Assembly: GCA_002197995.1 (NCBI GenBank)
Contig: NGZR01000005.1
Location: 3,162,001 to 3,226,000, forward strand
Length of the DNA stretch: 64,000 nucleotides
Reading direction: 5' to 3'
DNA from: Gaeumannomyces sp. JS-464
Taxonomy: Eukaryota; Ascomycota; Sordariomycetes; Magnaporthales; Magnaporthaceae
The notes under the pieces are model-generated. The model was not told the DNA's origin and did not search any database. It saw only the letters and a program-made list of their open reading frames with translations. The position numbers and the translations under genes were made by a program. This document shows positions 10,098 through 22,661 of this stretch, piece by piece. Numbering within the stretch: the first letter of the stretch is position 1; the number at the start of each line of letters is the position of its first letter.

Positions 10098-13000
10098 ATG
10101 CGTCTGATCCACACAACCACCCTCGAGCTCGTCGATGTCGTCGGAGACAATGCCCAGCCTTACGCCATTCTCTCCCACACGTGGGGACACGAGGAAATCA
10201 CCTGCAAAGACATGCGGATTCTGAGCCGACACAAATCCCGCTCGAAACCGTCTAGCCCGCAGGTGATGGAGGAGATACGAGCCCGCGCCGGCTACCGGAA
10301 GATCCAGCGGGCGGCTGCCCTCGCTCGGGATGACGGTTACAATTTCATCTGGATTGATACTTGCTGCATCGACAAGACCAGCAGTGCCGAGCTCTCCGAG
10401 GCCATAAACTCCATGTTTGCCTGGTATCGCGACGCCGCCGTATGCTACGCCTACCTCCTCGATGTTCCCGGCGTCCCACTCGCCCAGAGCCGTTGGTTTA
10501 CGAGGGGCTGGACCCTGCAGGAGCTCATTGCGCCGTTTGAAACCATTTTCCTCTCGGAAGCGTGGCAGGAGATCGGCAGGAAGTCCTGCCTGAAATTTTG
10601 TACCCAGCTCACCGCCATTACGGGCATCGACCGGCGCGTGTTGCTCCGCAATATATCGCCCACCGATGTCAGTGTCGCCAACAGGATGCGCTGGGCCGCC
10701 AAGCGCAAGACCACGCGCCGTGAGGATGTCGCCTACTGTCTCATGGGCATCTTCGGCGTCAACATGCCCCTCCTTTACGGCGAGGGTGACCGCGCCTTTA
10801 TCCGACTGCAGGAAGAGATATTGAAGGTGTCGGACGACAAGTCGATTTTCGCGTGGGAGCAGGACGACGGCGCGCCCGGCACCGGCCAGGAGGACCAAGC
10901 ACTCGACAGTCACGACAGGCTGTCCGGTCTGCTGGCCAGCTCTCCCGATGCGTTTGCAAACGTCGACGCCATTCGCGAGCTGCCCCCACTACAAACGCTA
11001 GACAGCATGCCATGTACCATGACAAGCCAGGGTCTCCGCTTGCAAATGTATCTTCAGCCCATGCCGCCCGAGCCCGGGGCCACCCCGACAGCGGTTTGTA
11101 CATCGCCTTCCTGGACTGCTATGTGCTCCAGGGAGGCGAGTACGTTTGCCCCACGCTGGTCCTACGGAACCTCTACGGCGACCAGTTCGCGCGCTCAGGG
11201 GCGGCTAAGCCGCTCAACAGGCGGGACCCGAGGTCGGAGCCAGACCAGCCCTCCGGACACGGCTACCGAGCGTTTTACGTCAGGCAACAGCCCAGGCAGC
11301 TCCTGCCAGACATTTTGATTGATCTGAACAAGGCCTACCGAGTCGCCGACGTCTTCCCACCGGAATGCTGGGATGCCGCCTCGCACGTAATCAGCTCCAA
11401 GAGTGTGTATGGGCGGCAAGGCTGTATCGCGGTCGTGCGCTTCGCTTTTGCCAATGACGACCCGCAAGTCGACGTAGCCATAGGGTTCAGAAAACACCAG
11501 GGCAGATGGAAGCCCTGGTGCAACGAGAGTTATAACGCCTCCCGCAGCCTCGCCCTTGTATATCAAGAATTCTCGTGGGCAAACAAAAGGCAAGACAGCA
11601 TCGTGGCCGATTGCCCCATGACGGGCTGGACCGCCACCGTCTGGGAGACTACCAGACACGGACGGCCGTTCATTCGGCTTGAGTTGGCTATACAATTCGA
11701 ACTGTCCGGGCGCGAAATCACCTTCGAACGGAGGACTTCTCAGGAGGGGCTAAAGCGCTCGGAACAGCAGCGAATGCTCGCGAGACTGCTCGAACGTTGC
11801 TGGGTGGCCGACTCTGTACAGCTCAGCATCTGGCCGACCCATAAACTTCAGACAAAGATTAGGACACGAGACCCAAAACACGGCAAACACTACCACGAGT
11901 TCCCTCCCAGGAAGGTTCGTCGCTCTAGGGACCTTTTAACACTCGGAAAGGTTCAGCTCGCGGCTGTGCTTTCAGACGTTGGCCTTCTGCGCGCCAGTTG
12001 GGATTGTCAGACGAAGGAAACCGAGGGGTATCCAATAATACCCAAGACTCTGGATAGCCCACTCCACCTCGCCGCAGCGTATGGTAGCTCTGAGCATGTG
12101 GAGGAGCTGTTTGACATCCTCCTTGGCGAGGGCTCCGGTTTGATGACACGCAACGCCGCCGGCGAGACACCGCTGCACCGTGCCTGTGCCGCGGGGAATC
12201 TCTGGGCGGTCCGACGCATCATGCGCTCTGGCCAGACGGAAACGTTGCTCCGGGCGCAGGATAACCTCGACCGATCCCCACTGTGGCACGCAGCATGCGC
12301 CGGGCAGTGGGAAACGATCTCGCTGCTACTATGTAGGGCGCCGAGCGGGCTCGTCGATTTTGCCGACAGCGAGGGCCGGACGCCCCTGCACGCGGCGTGT
12401 CGCGAGGGCCACTCGGAGACGGTGAGGGTCCTGCTCGACGCGGGGGCAAACCCGGCCGCGACGGCCGGCACGGCGTGCTTCACGCCCGCGCACATGGCCG
12501 CCCTGATGGGGCACGCCGAGTGCCTCGAGGTGCTGTGGAGGCATGCCCGGGTCTCCGAGTGCCATCTAGACTGCACTCTGCAGAACATCGGGTCTGACGA
12601 CGTCGGGCTCGGTTTCGACGTCTACTGCACGCCGCTCCACCTGGCCGTGGCGAACGGGCACCAAGATTGTGTCGAGGTGCTGCTTCAAGCCGTGGCCAAT
12701 CCGATCAGCAGCTGCACCCATTTCATAACGGTATCCAACGAGCAGAAGTACGCGGACAAACGAGAGGCCGCGGCGACCGCCGCCAAGGACGCGGGCGACA
12801 CGGGCGGGTTGGTCGTGACAATTTTCGAACCGCTGCCGGGCCCGACCGACAACCTCTGGCGCGCCGCCATGGAGAGAGAGCTGGAGAGGGGACGGAGGGC
12901 CATCGAGACGCGGCGCATCTTCAGGTACATGGAAGAAACGGCCCGCCCCTCGGGCCTGAGCCGCCTCGCCGCCCGCCTCGCCGCCCGCCTCGCCGCCCGC

Positions 13001-13276
13001 CTCGCCGCCCCGCTGGCTGCCTTCTCGTCGACCCGGAGCGGGAACGCCAGGGACAAGTCCCCCCCGGCCAAGCTCCTCGAGCAGCAGCGGACGCGGGATT
13101 CCACGCCGTCCACGTCCAGCAGCGCGCTGCCCATGCTGCCCGACCCCGAACCCGAGCCGCTCGATTGGAACCTGGGCGACACGGCGACGTGGTCGGCAGG
13201 GTGGAGCGGCCTGTTGGCGGCGGCGGCGGCGCGGAGAGAGGAGGAGGGATGGGATCAAGAATTGGCCTACGAGTAA
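10098..13276 (+). CDS. HET-domain protein with C-terminal ankyrin repeats
   Basis: Heterokaryon-incompatibility (HET) family protein of about 1,059 residues, likely cytosolic, of the class that triggers cell death on non-self recognition. The N-terminus MRLIHTTTLEL is the usual start of this subfamily. The HET domain follows: YAILSHTWGHEEIT near residue 30, IWIDTCCIDKTS near 95, RWFTRGWTLQELIAP near 135, and EDVAYCLMGIFGVNMPLLYG near 215. A long middle follows, then four or five ankyrin repeats between about residues 650 and 870 (SPLHLAAAYG, TPLHRACAAGN, TPLHAACREGH, TPAHMAALMGH, TPLHLAVANGH). A 12-base in-frame repeat (12962-13009) encodes RLAA four times. The frame breaks at the GGGG of 11076-11079, where one G is missing; restoring it gives PEPGGHPDSGLYIAF and a total length divisible by three. 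No intron is needed. Confidence 0.85.
12962..13009 (+). repeat. 12-bp tandem repeat, four copies, coding
   Basis: Four copies of CGCCTCGCCGCC in frame inside the HET-ankyrin gene, encoding (RLAA)4 just after the ankyrin region. Confidence 0.85.
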
Positions 13277-15518
13277 TGCTGCTGTTATGTCTTGTGGTAG
13301 AACTGTTGTTTGTTTCCTCTTGTTCTATTCTTCCCTTGTTTTCTTCCTCTTCCAAGGGGCAGAACGATATACTTGCCGTCGGCAACGCCCCGGACTCGGT
13401 CGGGGCCATCTCGTTTTGGCACTCTCTGAAACGCACATCTGCAGGGGCGGGCGGATGGAGTACAGACTTGGCGCTCTGTGCCAATTGATCTCACCGCAAA
13501 TTTGACGATAGTATGCAATGGAAAATAAGAGTTGATATCCTAAGACAAAAAAAAAAAGAAGAAGAAAAAAAAAAAGAAGAAAAAAAAAAGAAGAAAAAAA
13601 AAAAGAAGAAAAAAAAAAAAAGAAGAAGAAAAAAAAAGAAGAATTACATAGCGTGATCAAGAGAATTTCGTTGATGTTTACCGTGCACAAACAAAAACGC
13701 GTACGGCAAAAAGGTTCCGCAGCTTATGGATCGACGCTCTCGCGGGAGGATAAAGGGAGCGTCAAGAACGCACGTCATGGGGTCTCCCAGGAAAGCAGTT
13801 CCATTGAGCGCGGACCAGCCGACGAGTCAGGTAGCGCCCCATGTTGTGCACGATTGCGCGTGGACAGGGGGTTTAATTGACGGGAGCGGTGGCCTCCCGC
13901 CCACTGGGTGCACGAGGGCGGGCAAGGAGCCCCAGTCAAGGGCCGTTTCCAAACCAACACATGATTATGTCAGCGGCCAACCTCAGACGACCTCCTCCGT
14001 TCAAAAATTGCGAAATTGCACACTCCTCAGTGTTCGTGCTTCTCAAGCCGTTTCGCAGATTTAAGCAATTGGTCTATTTTGTGATAGGATTTCTTGAATT
14101 TCTCTACCGTACGGTGGATATTCATTTTCTCCAACTGTCCTGCCTCTGCGCCGGAGCACAAGGCACCTTGGAAGGCAGCTCGAGGGCATCAGACGCGTGC
14201 GCGCCATCCGCGCAGTTGGGCTTCTCGATGAGGCATTCGCCTGCGGCGGCCCCGATTCCCAGATAGAATAGAGTTTCCTGCCTCGCACAAGGCGTGTACT
14301 AGGTTGACAATGCAAGCTACGTTGGTTCATCCTGTGCTGTGCTTCGACAGGGCATGGCACAGCACATGTCCCCTAGGGCTGATGGGGTGGTGGAATGATG
14401 ATCAGGGCGCAGCCTGGGTGGCCATTGGAAGAAGCATTGGATGGCTGCTTGCCCGTTGGACGCCTAGAGTAAATCACAATGTGATGGAACATCGTGCGGG
14501 AATGCCGTGACCGACGGGATGCGGTGCTGCGCTGCAAGGAGAATATCGCCAGGCGCAACGGCAGCTGTCCAATGGCCCGGCGCCCAAAGTGGAGATAGCG
14601 ACATGATATGAGATGACATACAAGACGAGAGAGAGGAAATAGAGTGGCAGGAAGGCTTGTGCTCGTGGCACTGCAGGAGCAAGACTTGAGGAGCGAGGCT
14701 TCTGTGACATCAATGGCAGGACAGGCACCGTGCACCGCCTGCTGCCAGCGACGAGGACAGGTACAACACACGGAGGTGTGATCCGTGGCGGCATCGTGGT
14801 ATCACGACGCATGGCCCGTTGAACCCGATGCACGAAGCGTTGGACGGAGTCGGGGTAGGCAGCACGAGGCACCGCCATTGACTAGGTCCAATCGAAGGAG
14901 AAGTGAGGCATGGTGATGGTAGGTTGACAGGCTGCAATGACAGCTGAGACGACGAGACCATCATGATCTCAAGGCATCAATGAGGGTGGCTGGGTAGGTG
15001 TGAAAGATAATGGGGACAAATGGATGTATCGACAACGTGACACAATGAAGCCGGGCCCAGGTGGTGGCATGGGAGGAGATGACGTAGGGGCCAAGGGGAG
15101 GCAGCGAGGTAGGGTGTGGGAGGGGGCAGGGTGTCGGGGGAGCAGGCGGCCGCCACGGGACTCGACCCCACATTATTGGCCGACCCAGTCCGCAAGGAGG
15201 CAGGGCCATAAAACCGCCAGCTCCCCTCCTCCCGACATGTCCTCCTCCCCCTTCTTCCACTCCTTCTTCTTCAGACCAAAAGAAAATCCATCAAAAGCCC
15301 ACCAAACCCATCCAATTCCTCCACAAAGCCCCTCAGAAACATCAAGCAGACTCCTGCCCAATACTTCAGACCATTCTTTGTCTTCTTTCCTCTGCCCGCT
15401 CGCCCCCTGGCAGACCAAACCACCCTCAACGCCATTCAGGATCAGATATTGCACTCGCAACGACAAGAAAGGGGCTTCGTTTGGCATCCGCCCACTTCCC
15501 ATCGAACCCTCCATCACG
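13277..15518. other. intergenic; purine-rich A/GAA tract at 13546-13645
   Basis: About 2.2 kb with no supported gene. The tract at 13546-13645 is A-rich with GAAGAA blocks on the plus strand, a simple-sequence region downstream of the HET-ankyrin gene. The last 300 bases (15225-15400) are strongly C/T-rich on the plus strand, as is usual for fungal leaders, and probably belong to the promoter of the Ser-rich gene that follows. Confidence 0.5.
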
Positions 15519-16217
15519 ATGGCGTACTCGGGCTACTCGTACCAGGACTGGTCGGTAGCAGCCGACTACCAGCCCTCATCCTCCACCACTTGGGAATGGG
15601 ATGAGCACAGAGAGTCCGGGCAGCACGCCCCTCGACGCATGCAGCACGGCTACTCGGAAGAGACCGGCCACTACGTTTATGACACCGGGAGCCTCCGCGA
15701 GGACGACCCTTACCGGATCCAGCCGCGAACTTCGGCAACACGACGGGTAACCAGCGGCCCGACCTCGCACAGCCGGTCCGGAGACGACAGCTATAGGCAA
15801 GGCGACAAGCCATCCAGCAGCAGCAGCAGAAGGAGAGACGAGAAGGAGAAGAGCAACGCGGGGAGAGGGTCGACGTCTGCCTCGGGCAGCTCGCGGGCGT
15901 CGGGGTCAAGAGCCTCGACGGTGCACGAGTCGTCTAGGAGCAGGGGGTCGCACCACCACGCCCCGCCCAGGACGCCGACGATAGAGCGGTTGGCGACCCC
16001 GGAGCTGGCGCCACTCAACGCAGGGCTGCGCTTCTGCTCGTGCGGGTGCAGCGACGGCTACCACGAGGAGGAGGAGAGGTACATCCATGGCCGGGAAAAG
16101 ATGGACTCACAACGTAAGTGTTATTCGCATCCACCCGCCCACTTTCCGGCCAGTCTCGCTAACGTCGCTCCCAACCGCCTAGTCCGGTACGCAGCGGGAC
16201 ACATTTCCAGGCGATGA
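15519..16217 (+). CDS. Ser-rich hypothetical protein
   Basis: Two exons, 15519-16113 and 16183-16217, with a 69-bp intron (CAACGTAAGTG donor, CGCCTAG acceptor), giving 209 residues. The start MAYSGYSYQDWSVAADY was chosen because the ATG (ATCACGATGG) follows a C/T-rich leader and the upstream frame looks non-coding. The N-terminal 80 residues are rich in Tyr, Trp and acidic residues. The middle is Ser/Arg/Gly-rich and probably disordered. A Cys-containing motif FCSCGCSDGYHEEEE lies near residue 175. No catalytic motif or membrane segment is visible and I do not recognise a family. The coding sequence is unbroken. Confidence 0.6.
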   Translation: MAYSGYSYQDWSVAADYQPSSSTTWEWDEHRESGQHAPRRMQHGYSEETGHYVYDTGSLREDDPYRIQPRTSATRRVTSGPTSHSRSGDDSYRQGDKPSSSSSRRRDEKEKSNAGRGSTSASGSSRASGSRASTVHESSRSRGSHHHAPPRTPTIERLATPELAPLNAGLRFCSCGCSDGYHEEEERYIHGREKMDSQRKCYSHPPAHFPASLANVAPNRLVRYAAGHISRR

Positions 16218-17917
16218 TGGTCGCTCGAGGGGTTGAGATTGGGGTTGGTGGGATGGGGCCAAGCAACTGAGAGTCTTGCTTGACCCGCCGTAATGGATGG
16301 AAGTTGCAGCGCACACACTCTTGTGTCAGGGATTCTGGTTTCGGGGCAATTGAAGTAGACAACGAGGCGTTCAGGCGTTCCCCAGAGGCTAATGGCGTTA
16401 TTTCGTTTGGGCCACGGATTGAGGTTGGCAGCACCTCGTGATACCTGTTTTCCTTGCGTCGTTGGATAAAGGCGTGGGGTTAGAATTGGATTTTTTTTGG
16501 TTCGACCGCGTCGACGCGTCGGCCACCTGCACTTCTGCCTGGGCCATTTTTTTTTTCGGGGAAAAGTGAAGTGTCGTCAGTGTCTGTGGTGGAGGCAGCA
16601 AGCACCAACAGCGAGGCCGTCTGGCCGGGCCCGTGCGTGGCTGTAATTCCAGCGAGGGGCGGAGGGCCTGGCGTGAAGTCAGCAGACACGCCAGGCGGCT
16701 CAAATTCAGTTCGTGCAGCTCGGTATGAGTCGACCGTCCGTCGGTTGGATTGGCTGCCAGGCAGCAACAGCCACGGCCTGTGGGTCTCCTGGGAGGCCCT
16801 GGCCCATTTTGAAGCCCCAACGGCGAATAAGAAGCTCGCCGCTGCCTGGGGGTTCGACCGTTGCTCCACTGGCCTTGCTTCATAATGGGGTTTCTCATGA
16901 TAGCGAAAGTTGGGGTTGTTCGGTGGGTGCGAAATTGCGCGCTGATTTTAGCGGGAAACACTTACCTGCGTCCCAGCAAGGGTCTGTTACGTATGCGCAT
17001 CCACGTGTTGGATTTTTTTTCTTTTAATTCTTTTTGCCTGATCGTGGAGTTCGTCGTTGCGGCTAGGGAGGACGCGCGACATGTCGATGTTGGGCGGCTG
17101 GACGGATATGCATCGGATTGCGCAACGGCGCATTAACTCGATCCTGTCGAACGCGCGGAATAGGCTGGAGGATTCTGACTCGTCAGCTGGGACTTGGAGC
17201 GTCCTTCTATTGGTGCGCCATTGCTGACTTATCACTTGCACACCCTCTTCTATTGGTGCGCCAGTTCGCACTTTGATGACTCATCATCCCCCTCATTGAT
17301 TCGACGCGCGGGGAGCCAACGAAGCCCAGGCAGGACTTCGATTGCCGTTGCCACCTCAGGACTTCCACAAACCCTGCCTCGTCCTGCGCAGGACTTGGAC
17401 GTGTTAGTGCAACCGGCTCCAGTGACTTTTCCCGAACCCCCGCCGCAAGTCCTCCGCCTTTCGGCGGGCCGGGCTTCAGAACGCCCGTACTCGTGGTGTC
17501 TCAGTACTACCATCGAGTACCCACCAGGTTGGTATGCGTGCAGAATCGCGCCCGTCGGTCAGCGTCGCGGCTCTTGGTTTTATCTCCCTTCCCAGTTTAT
17601 ATGGCCCCTGCTAGCATTGTCCTTGCCGGCCTTTTTGGCCTTGGTTTGGAGATGGGCAGGCGATGCCCCCTCAAAAGATAAGGCATCCGGAACATCTTCT
17701 CTCGGCATGAACCAGACCGGTAGCCATTGTTTCCATTTGGATTCGAGCTCAATATTACCTATTAAGCATAAGGCTCACAGGCCCAGGTTTCAGAGCCGCT
17801 CGCGCTGTCGCAGCTCTCTCCAAATCTACAGCTGCGAACTTGCGATGCATTCTAAGCAATAATAAACCGCCCAAAATAACACAAATGCAAAGACGTCATG
17901 GCGCCACCCCGTCATGG
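16218..17917. other. intergenic, no supported gene
   Basis: I see no convincing coding region. A 17-base sequence, CTTCTATTGGTGCGCCA, occurs twice (about 17204-17220 and 17247-17263). A 222-codon open frame at 17194-17862 (plus) has non-gene-like composition. Confidence 0.5.
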
Positions 17918-19726
17918 CTAACCACGGCCGCCAGGCGCATCCAGCCTGCGTCCTACACTCACTCGGGACGTGCTCCTGACAACGTCCGGCCCGTCCTCTC
18001 GTCGCTCGAACTGATCGAAATCGCTGGGTAGGCTCCCAAAGCTGCTCCTATCCTTTGGTCCACCACCCCCTATGTTTGCCCTGTTCTCGTCGCTGATGTG
18101 CACCGTCACTTCGGTGTCTTTCCTGATTCGGCCTGCTGGCAGCACTCCGCCCGCTATGCTGCTGGTCTCGCTCGTCGATCCGCCGCTCGGACGCTCATAT
18201 TTCAGGCCTTCCCGGGCTGCCTGCCTCAACACCGGTAGATCGGCAGCAGCTTCGGCCTCCTGGCGAGCGCGGTTGTAAATAGACTCCTCGCTCTCATTAG
18301 CCGTAGGCAGTGGGTTCACGGAGCGCGGGCCACGGCGCTGCGGCGGCGGCGCCCGGTTGTTGAGTTGAACGTCATTGGAGTTGTTCCCGGGGACCATGCC
18401 GTGGGACCCCCCTTAGGCCCCCGTGACGCGCCGGATCCCGTAATTGACCGTATACTACTAAAGATGGGTCCTGTGAAGCGCCGGACGACGGAGAAGATCA
18501 TAGGGATATTCGATGTGACGACTGCCACGAAGGTTTCGCGCACGGCCCAGGAACCAGCTTGTTGAGCACCGTTGATAGGGTCCTATCGACGTGGCCGAAT
18601 GCGTTAGTTGGCAGGCGGCGGAAGTGGGCGAGATCCATCTGTGAGGTGGCTGTAGTGTCACGCAGTATGGCTCACTTACTGTGATGATCAAGACACATCT
18701 GAGGATACCAGCGAATGTGACAAACAAGCCCATGCCAAACAGCATCATGAGGCCGGCCTTTTTTGCTGGCTTCAGTGAGGCCTGCCAAAGCATCGGGAGG
18801 GGTATGCTGAGAAGGTACAGATCCGTCAGGACGTTGAGCACAACGGTGACGAGGACGTTAATGTTGGAGATGGCGGGCTGGCAGAGGTCTGTGTGGTAGC
18901 ACTCCATGTTAGCTCTGCGGCTGCCTGGCCTATCGGCGCAGAATTTGAACAAGCATGAAGACGTTGTGGGTGGACACTTACTTCCAGGGTCCGGAAAGAT
19001 CTGCCAGTTCTTTTCAAAGGGCATGCAGCCGAGCATGATGGAAAGGAAGACGACGATCCAGGTAGCGAGGACCAGGCCGAAGCCAATGTAGACACGGATC
19101 TTGAAGTGGGCAAGACCTGCGGTGAGACGGAGGTAAAAGGCACACATGGAGGCCTTGAGGAGCCAGAGAAGTAGAGTGTAGGTCGACCATCCTGATGATA
19201 GAAGGCGAGTATTTATTAGCAACCGAAGGAGGCAGGCGCTTTACGGGCACAATAGGCATTGGGGAGAGTGGCGAGATCCCTACCGGCAACTTGCGTCTTG
19301 GAGCCGTTGACCCTGATGGTGGCCGAACGAAGTGGTTAGGATGCTGCATCTCCTCTTATTTGGCGTGCGCGCAAGCTCACCTGAGCCACACTCTTCACTC
19401 TCGGGCACCAGCGCGGCCCTTTGCTCGTCGGTCATGCCATTGTTGGCCAGACCTCTCCAAAAGGCGCCGACAGAGTATGCCAAATATGATTCGACAGTGT
19501 AGGCCGCCTAGATTGCCAAGCGCAGCCAAGTCAGCAACAGCGAGAAGAGAGAACCTCGGGGGAGAGGCGCAACGGGGAAGGGACTCACTGCAGCGGCAAC
19601 CATGAGGTAGTCATCGGCTTGCAGCTTGGTGATGCCCACGGCCGCGATTCGCGCATATATGCGAAGCGCTATTACTGACAGGCCGATGCCCAGCAGGGTA
19701 AAGTTCTCGATCACGAAGGCATTCAT
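17918..19726 (-). CDS. integral membrane protein with fungal rhodopsin-like 7-TM domain
   Basis: Six exons: 19726-19589, 19507-19381, 19312-19284, 19191-18982, 18888-18680 and 18582-17918, with GT-AG introns. Predicted length is about 459 residues. The N-terminal two thirds carries the rhodopsin-like domain common in Pezizomycotina (the PTH11-related group of putative receptors). Seen motifs are GLSVIALRIYARI and LQADDYLMV in exon 1, STYTLLLWLLKASMCAFYLR and a Cys/Phe-rich helix in exon 4, CQPAISNINVLVTVVLNVLTD in exon 5, and AGSWAVRETFVAVVTSNIPMI in exon 6. The C-terminal cytoplasmic tail is Ser/Arg-rich and hydrophilic. Ligand unknown. Two bases appear to be missing: one in the C6 run 18407-18412 (GGGGGG on the coding strand), after which the frame continues as SHGMVPGNNSND, and one around exon 2/3, where the phases do not join. 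Adding both makes the length 1380, divisible by three. Confidence 0.75.
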
Positions 19727-21078
19727 CTTGCCTCACCCCAGCGGGGCGCTCTGGCTGGCCCGGGCACCGAGGGAGGGTCTTCGAGGCAGACCGGGCGGGG
19801 GTCGCCGAGGAGGGAAACAGAAACGTGTTTCGTCGTCGTCAGTGTGGGAGGTATAGCAGGGATTGCTGGCACCAAATGTTGGAAGAAATGTGGTGTGTCG
19901 CTGCTGTTGGGTGCACGTTCCTGAGCCTGTCGTGAGATTTTCTCTCAGAAGCCTATCAGGTCGATGTGTCCGCGATTGGAAGCTTCTGAGCGCGAGCGCC
20001 AACCTAGTCCCAAGCGAACCGGAAGCGGACAGCGCGACGCACAGTATGCGCCTCGATACGTTATCGGCTAAGCCTCCGGGGAGGAAGGAAGGATGTAGAG
20101 TCTGTGACGCCAAAAGAAGGTGGCAGGAGCTTTGGACAGCCCGAGCGGCAGAATATTCGGCCAAAGGGAGGAAGCGGCGTGAAGGATTCATGTACAGCGG
20201 CAGCAACTTCGCCACGGAACAAACCACGTTTTCCGGGTGGTATGGAGCCAGAGAGTGGGAAGCGCCATCGGCGTTGCCCCCGGCGTCGTCCAGGGGGAGG
20301 AGGCAAGGGGATGAAGCCCGTTTAAAGGCCGCACAGGATTCGAGGTGATATCTATTAGGTACAGTATGGGGGCTCACAAATCAAACGTGATTGTGCGCCT
20401 TGCGCGAATGCGATCCAACGCCACGCACAGCGCAGAGGAGTTGCCGGGCAGGGGTCACGCTTACGAGCGTGTCGCCATGGATTCGACGAAAGAAGAAAGG
20501 GGTCGTCGATCGCGGCAAGAGTTGCGCGCGGATGCGGCGCATTGCCGGCCTGGGCATATGTTTCTGGGACGAAGATGCCGCTCCCTAGGTACCTTTACGG
20601 ACGTGGCGATCGATGCAGGGGCACATGAGGTTGCAGGGGCACATGACGGTCCGAGTCGCTGAAGTACTAGGAATGCGACGCCGTGATTTCTTGCCCGGAT
20701 ATGGCCACCCCAGCGCTTGGTCTCGTCAACAGAAAGAACAGCATATCGCATCTCGTCGGCGATCCTCAGCATCACTTTCCGCCATGCCTGCCCGCCGGCC
20801 AAAGCCCGGAGTAGGTAGGTGGTAGGTACTTGCATCAACCAATACCACACACACCGGGGGGCACTTGGCATCCGATCCGCGGCTTGGCTTCCTTCTGTTC
20901 CCTTTGTTGTTATGACCGCTTGTCCCCCAGGGATACGAAGAGCCTCTCCGTTATGGTTGCACCGTTCGGAGGAAAGGGAAAGATAGAAACAGCCCAGCAA
21001 GCAACATGAAAGAAGCATGTCGCGAGTCAGGGGCTTAGGGAGATATAGGGAGATAGGGAGGTGTTGCCAGAGGCCCTG
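19727..21078. other. intergenic, no supported gene
   Basis: Only weak open frames with no recognisable product. A short imperfect tandem, TGCAGGGGCACATGA twice, lies near 20613-20646. Confidence 0.5.
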
Positions 21079-21278
21079 CACCTCTCAGGGATCACAAAGG
21101 TTAGTCGGTGGACCGCCAGGGGGATACACGACGTTGCGAGAACCAAGGTATCAGCTAAGTGGGGCTGGGTAGAGATACAAGATTTTAAGGACGATTTCTT
21201 ATGTAAAGAGATGTATCGGGTTCAGTCCAGATTATGAAAGCCCCACCAGAAACTAACCTTTGTGATCCCTGAGAGGTG
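21079..21278. mobile_element. 200-bp MITE-like element with perfect 27-bp terminal inverted repeats
   Basis: The 27 bases at 21079-21105 (beginning CACCTCTCAGGGATCACAAA) recur as an exact reverse complement at 21252-21278. The 146 bases between them contain no coding frame of note. The size, perfect terminal inverted repeats and lack of coding capacity fit a miniature inverted-repeat transposable element that would be moved in trans. I cannot see a clear target-site duplication in the flanks (CCCTG on the left, TACAT on the right), so a simple hairpin or regulatory inverted repeat remains possible. Confidence 0.55.
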
Positions 21279-22661
21279 TACATAGGAGGGATGAATGTAT
21301 ATTATCTGCAGGCTAGGAGGTGTGAGTGGGTAATTGCGGAGTCGTTATCCATGTTTGTAGGGTACCGATGCATGCGCGGGACTTTGTGCTTTCCTATCAG
21401 TGGAGATGGAGATTTGTGGTCCTCTGGAGGCGGATGAGGGTAAAATAAAAATAAAAGGACGCCGTAAATAGACCCCATGTACTTCCCTGCACCTAAAAGC
21501 AGTGCCCAAACACACGTGGTAAACCTTATTGTCTGGCCAAGCCGGCGTTGGATAAAAGGGTGAGTTGGATTTGATTTTTTTCTTTTTTTTTTTCTTTCTT
21601 TCTTTTGTGTAGGAAATGAGTTGGTGATAGTTTGGATGTGAATGTAGCGCGTGGTGTTTCGGTTTACAGTAATGGCGAGTTCAATGTTCGCCGAACTGGT
21701 CGAAAAAGGGGTCTATTCACTCAGGTCGAGAAGAAAAGAAAAAAAGGTGGGCTTCAGAAACGTACGAATACGCGAAGTGATGATGAGCAAGCCCGAGGCC
21801 GAGAGTGACGCTGTGCCCCTCTTACAAAGGATTTGAAACCACCCATCGGAACCATGACAACCAAGTGCCCCAAAGAGGACTCGAAGTCGCGAAAGGCAGG
21901 TAGTGGGTGACGATGGTTGCAACATGGATACCAGAGATCCGCCACACTGGACCCGCACCCCCTCGGCAAGCAACGGCGGGCCGCGCTCGTCCGATCCGCC
22001 ATGGCCCTGTCGTGGGAGAGGATACAAATCAGTCGTTTTGTTTCTCCCCCCACGCTTCATCCCATGAAGATGGTGTGTGTGTGGTGTGTGTGTGGCTCAC
22101 CCACTAGCCGTCAGTGGCTGGACAGGAGTGAGACATTTAGCCGACGGTGCCGCCTGCGCCTCCTCGCTCCCTTCGAATGATCCGGCGCGAATCAGCTCCC
22201 GGCCTGGCCAGGCCCTCCACGCCATCCCTGGGGATCGGGCCCATTGTTTGTTGGTGGTTGCAGCAGGACACGCAACCCTGGAGGCCCATGGGAAACCCAC
22301 ATTGAGGCGCGCCCCGCCCTGCCTGGCGACCCCTGAGCCTGGCCCCTTGCGCCGCCCAGGGTCGAATGCCACCATCATCCGCCGCGACCGCTCCCTGGTC
22401 CCTCCGTTCTCTCCGGTCCCGCAAGCCGAATGCCTGTGGCGTTTTTTTTTTTTTTTTTTTTTTTTTTTTCTCCCTCGGTGCGACACAATCACGAGGGGAT
22501 GAGGTGGCATTACTACGCCGCGATACCTTGTTCAGTGCTTCGTGGCCGAGCACACGTGTTCCCCGACCGTTCATAAAAGCTCACATATCGTAGTGCTTTG
22601 GCTGGCCCGGCGAACGTCCGAGAAACCCCCAGTTCCAGCTTGATTTCCCGCTGTTTCAGAG
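21279..22661. promoter_or_regulatory. intergenic; upstream region of the monooxygenase with T28 run
   Basis: No supported gene. A run of 28 T lies at 22442-22469. A TATA-like CATAAAAG near 22572 is about 90 bases before the monooxygenase ATG and may be its core promoter. Confidence 0.35.

Noticed and set aside
17194..17862. 222-codon plus-strand open frame
   Set aside because: No conserved motif, no consistent codon bias, and no flanking splice or promoter signals that would distinguish it from chance in GC-rich DNA.
20461..21081. 206-codon minus-strand open frame
   Set aside because: Overlaps the edge of the inverted-repeat element, uses non-ATG starts and has gene-unlike composition.
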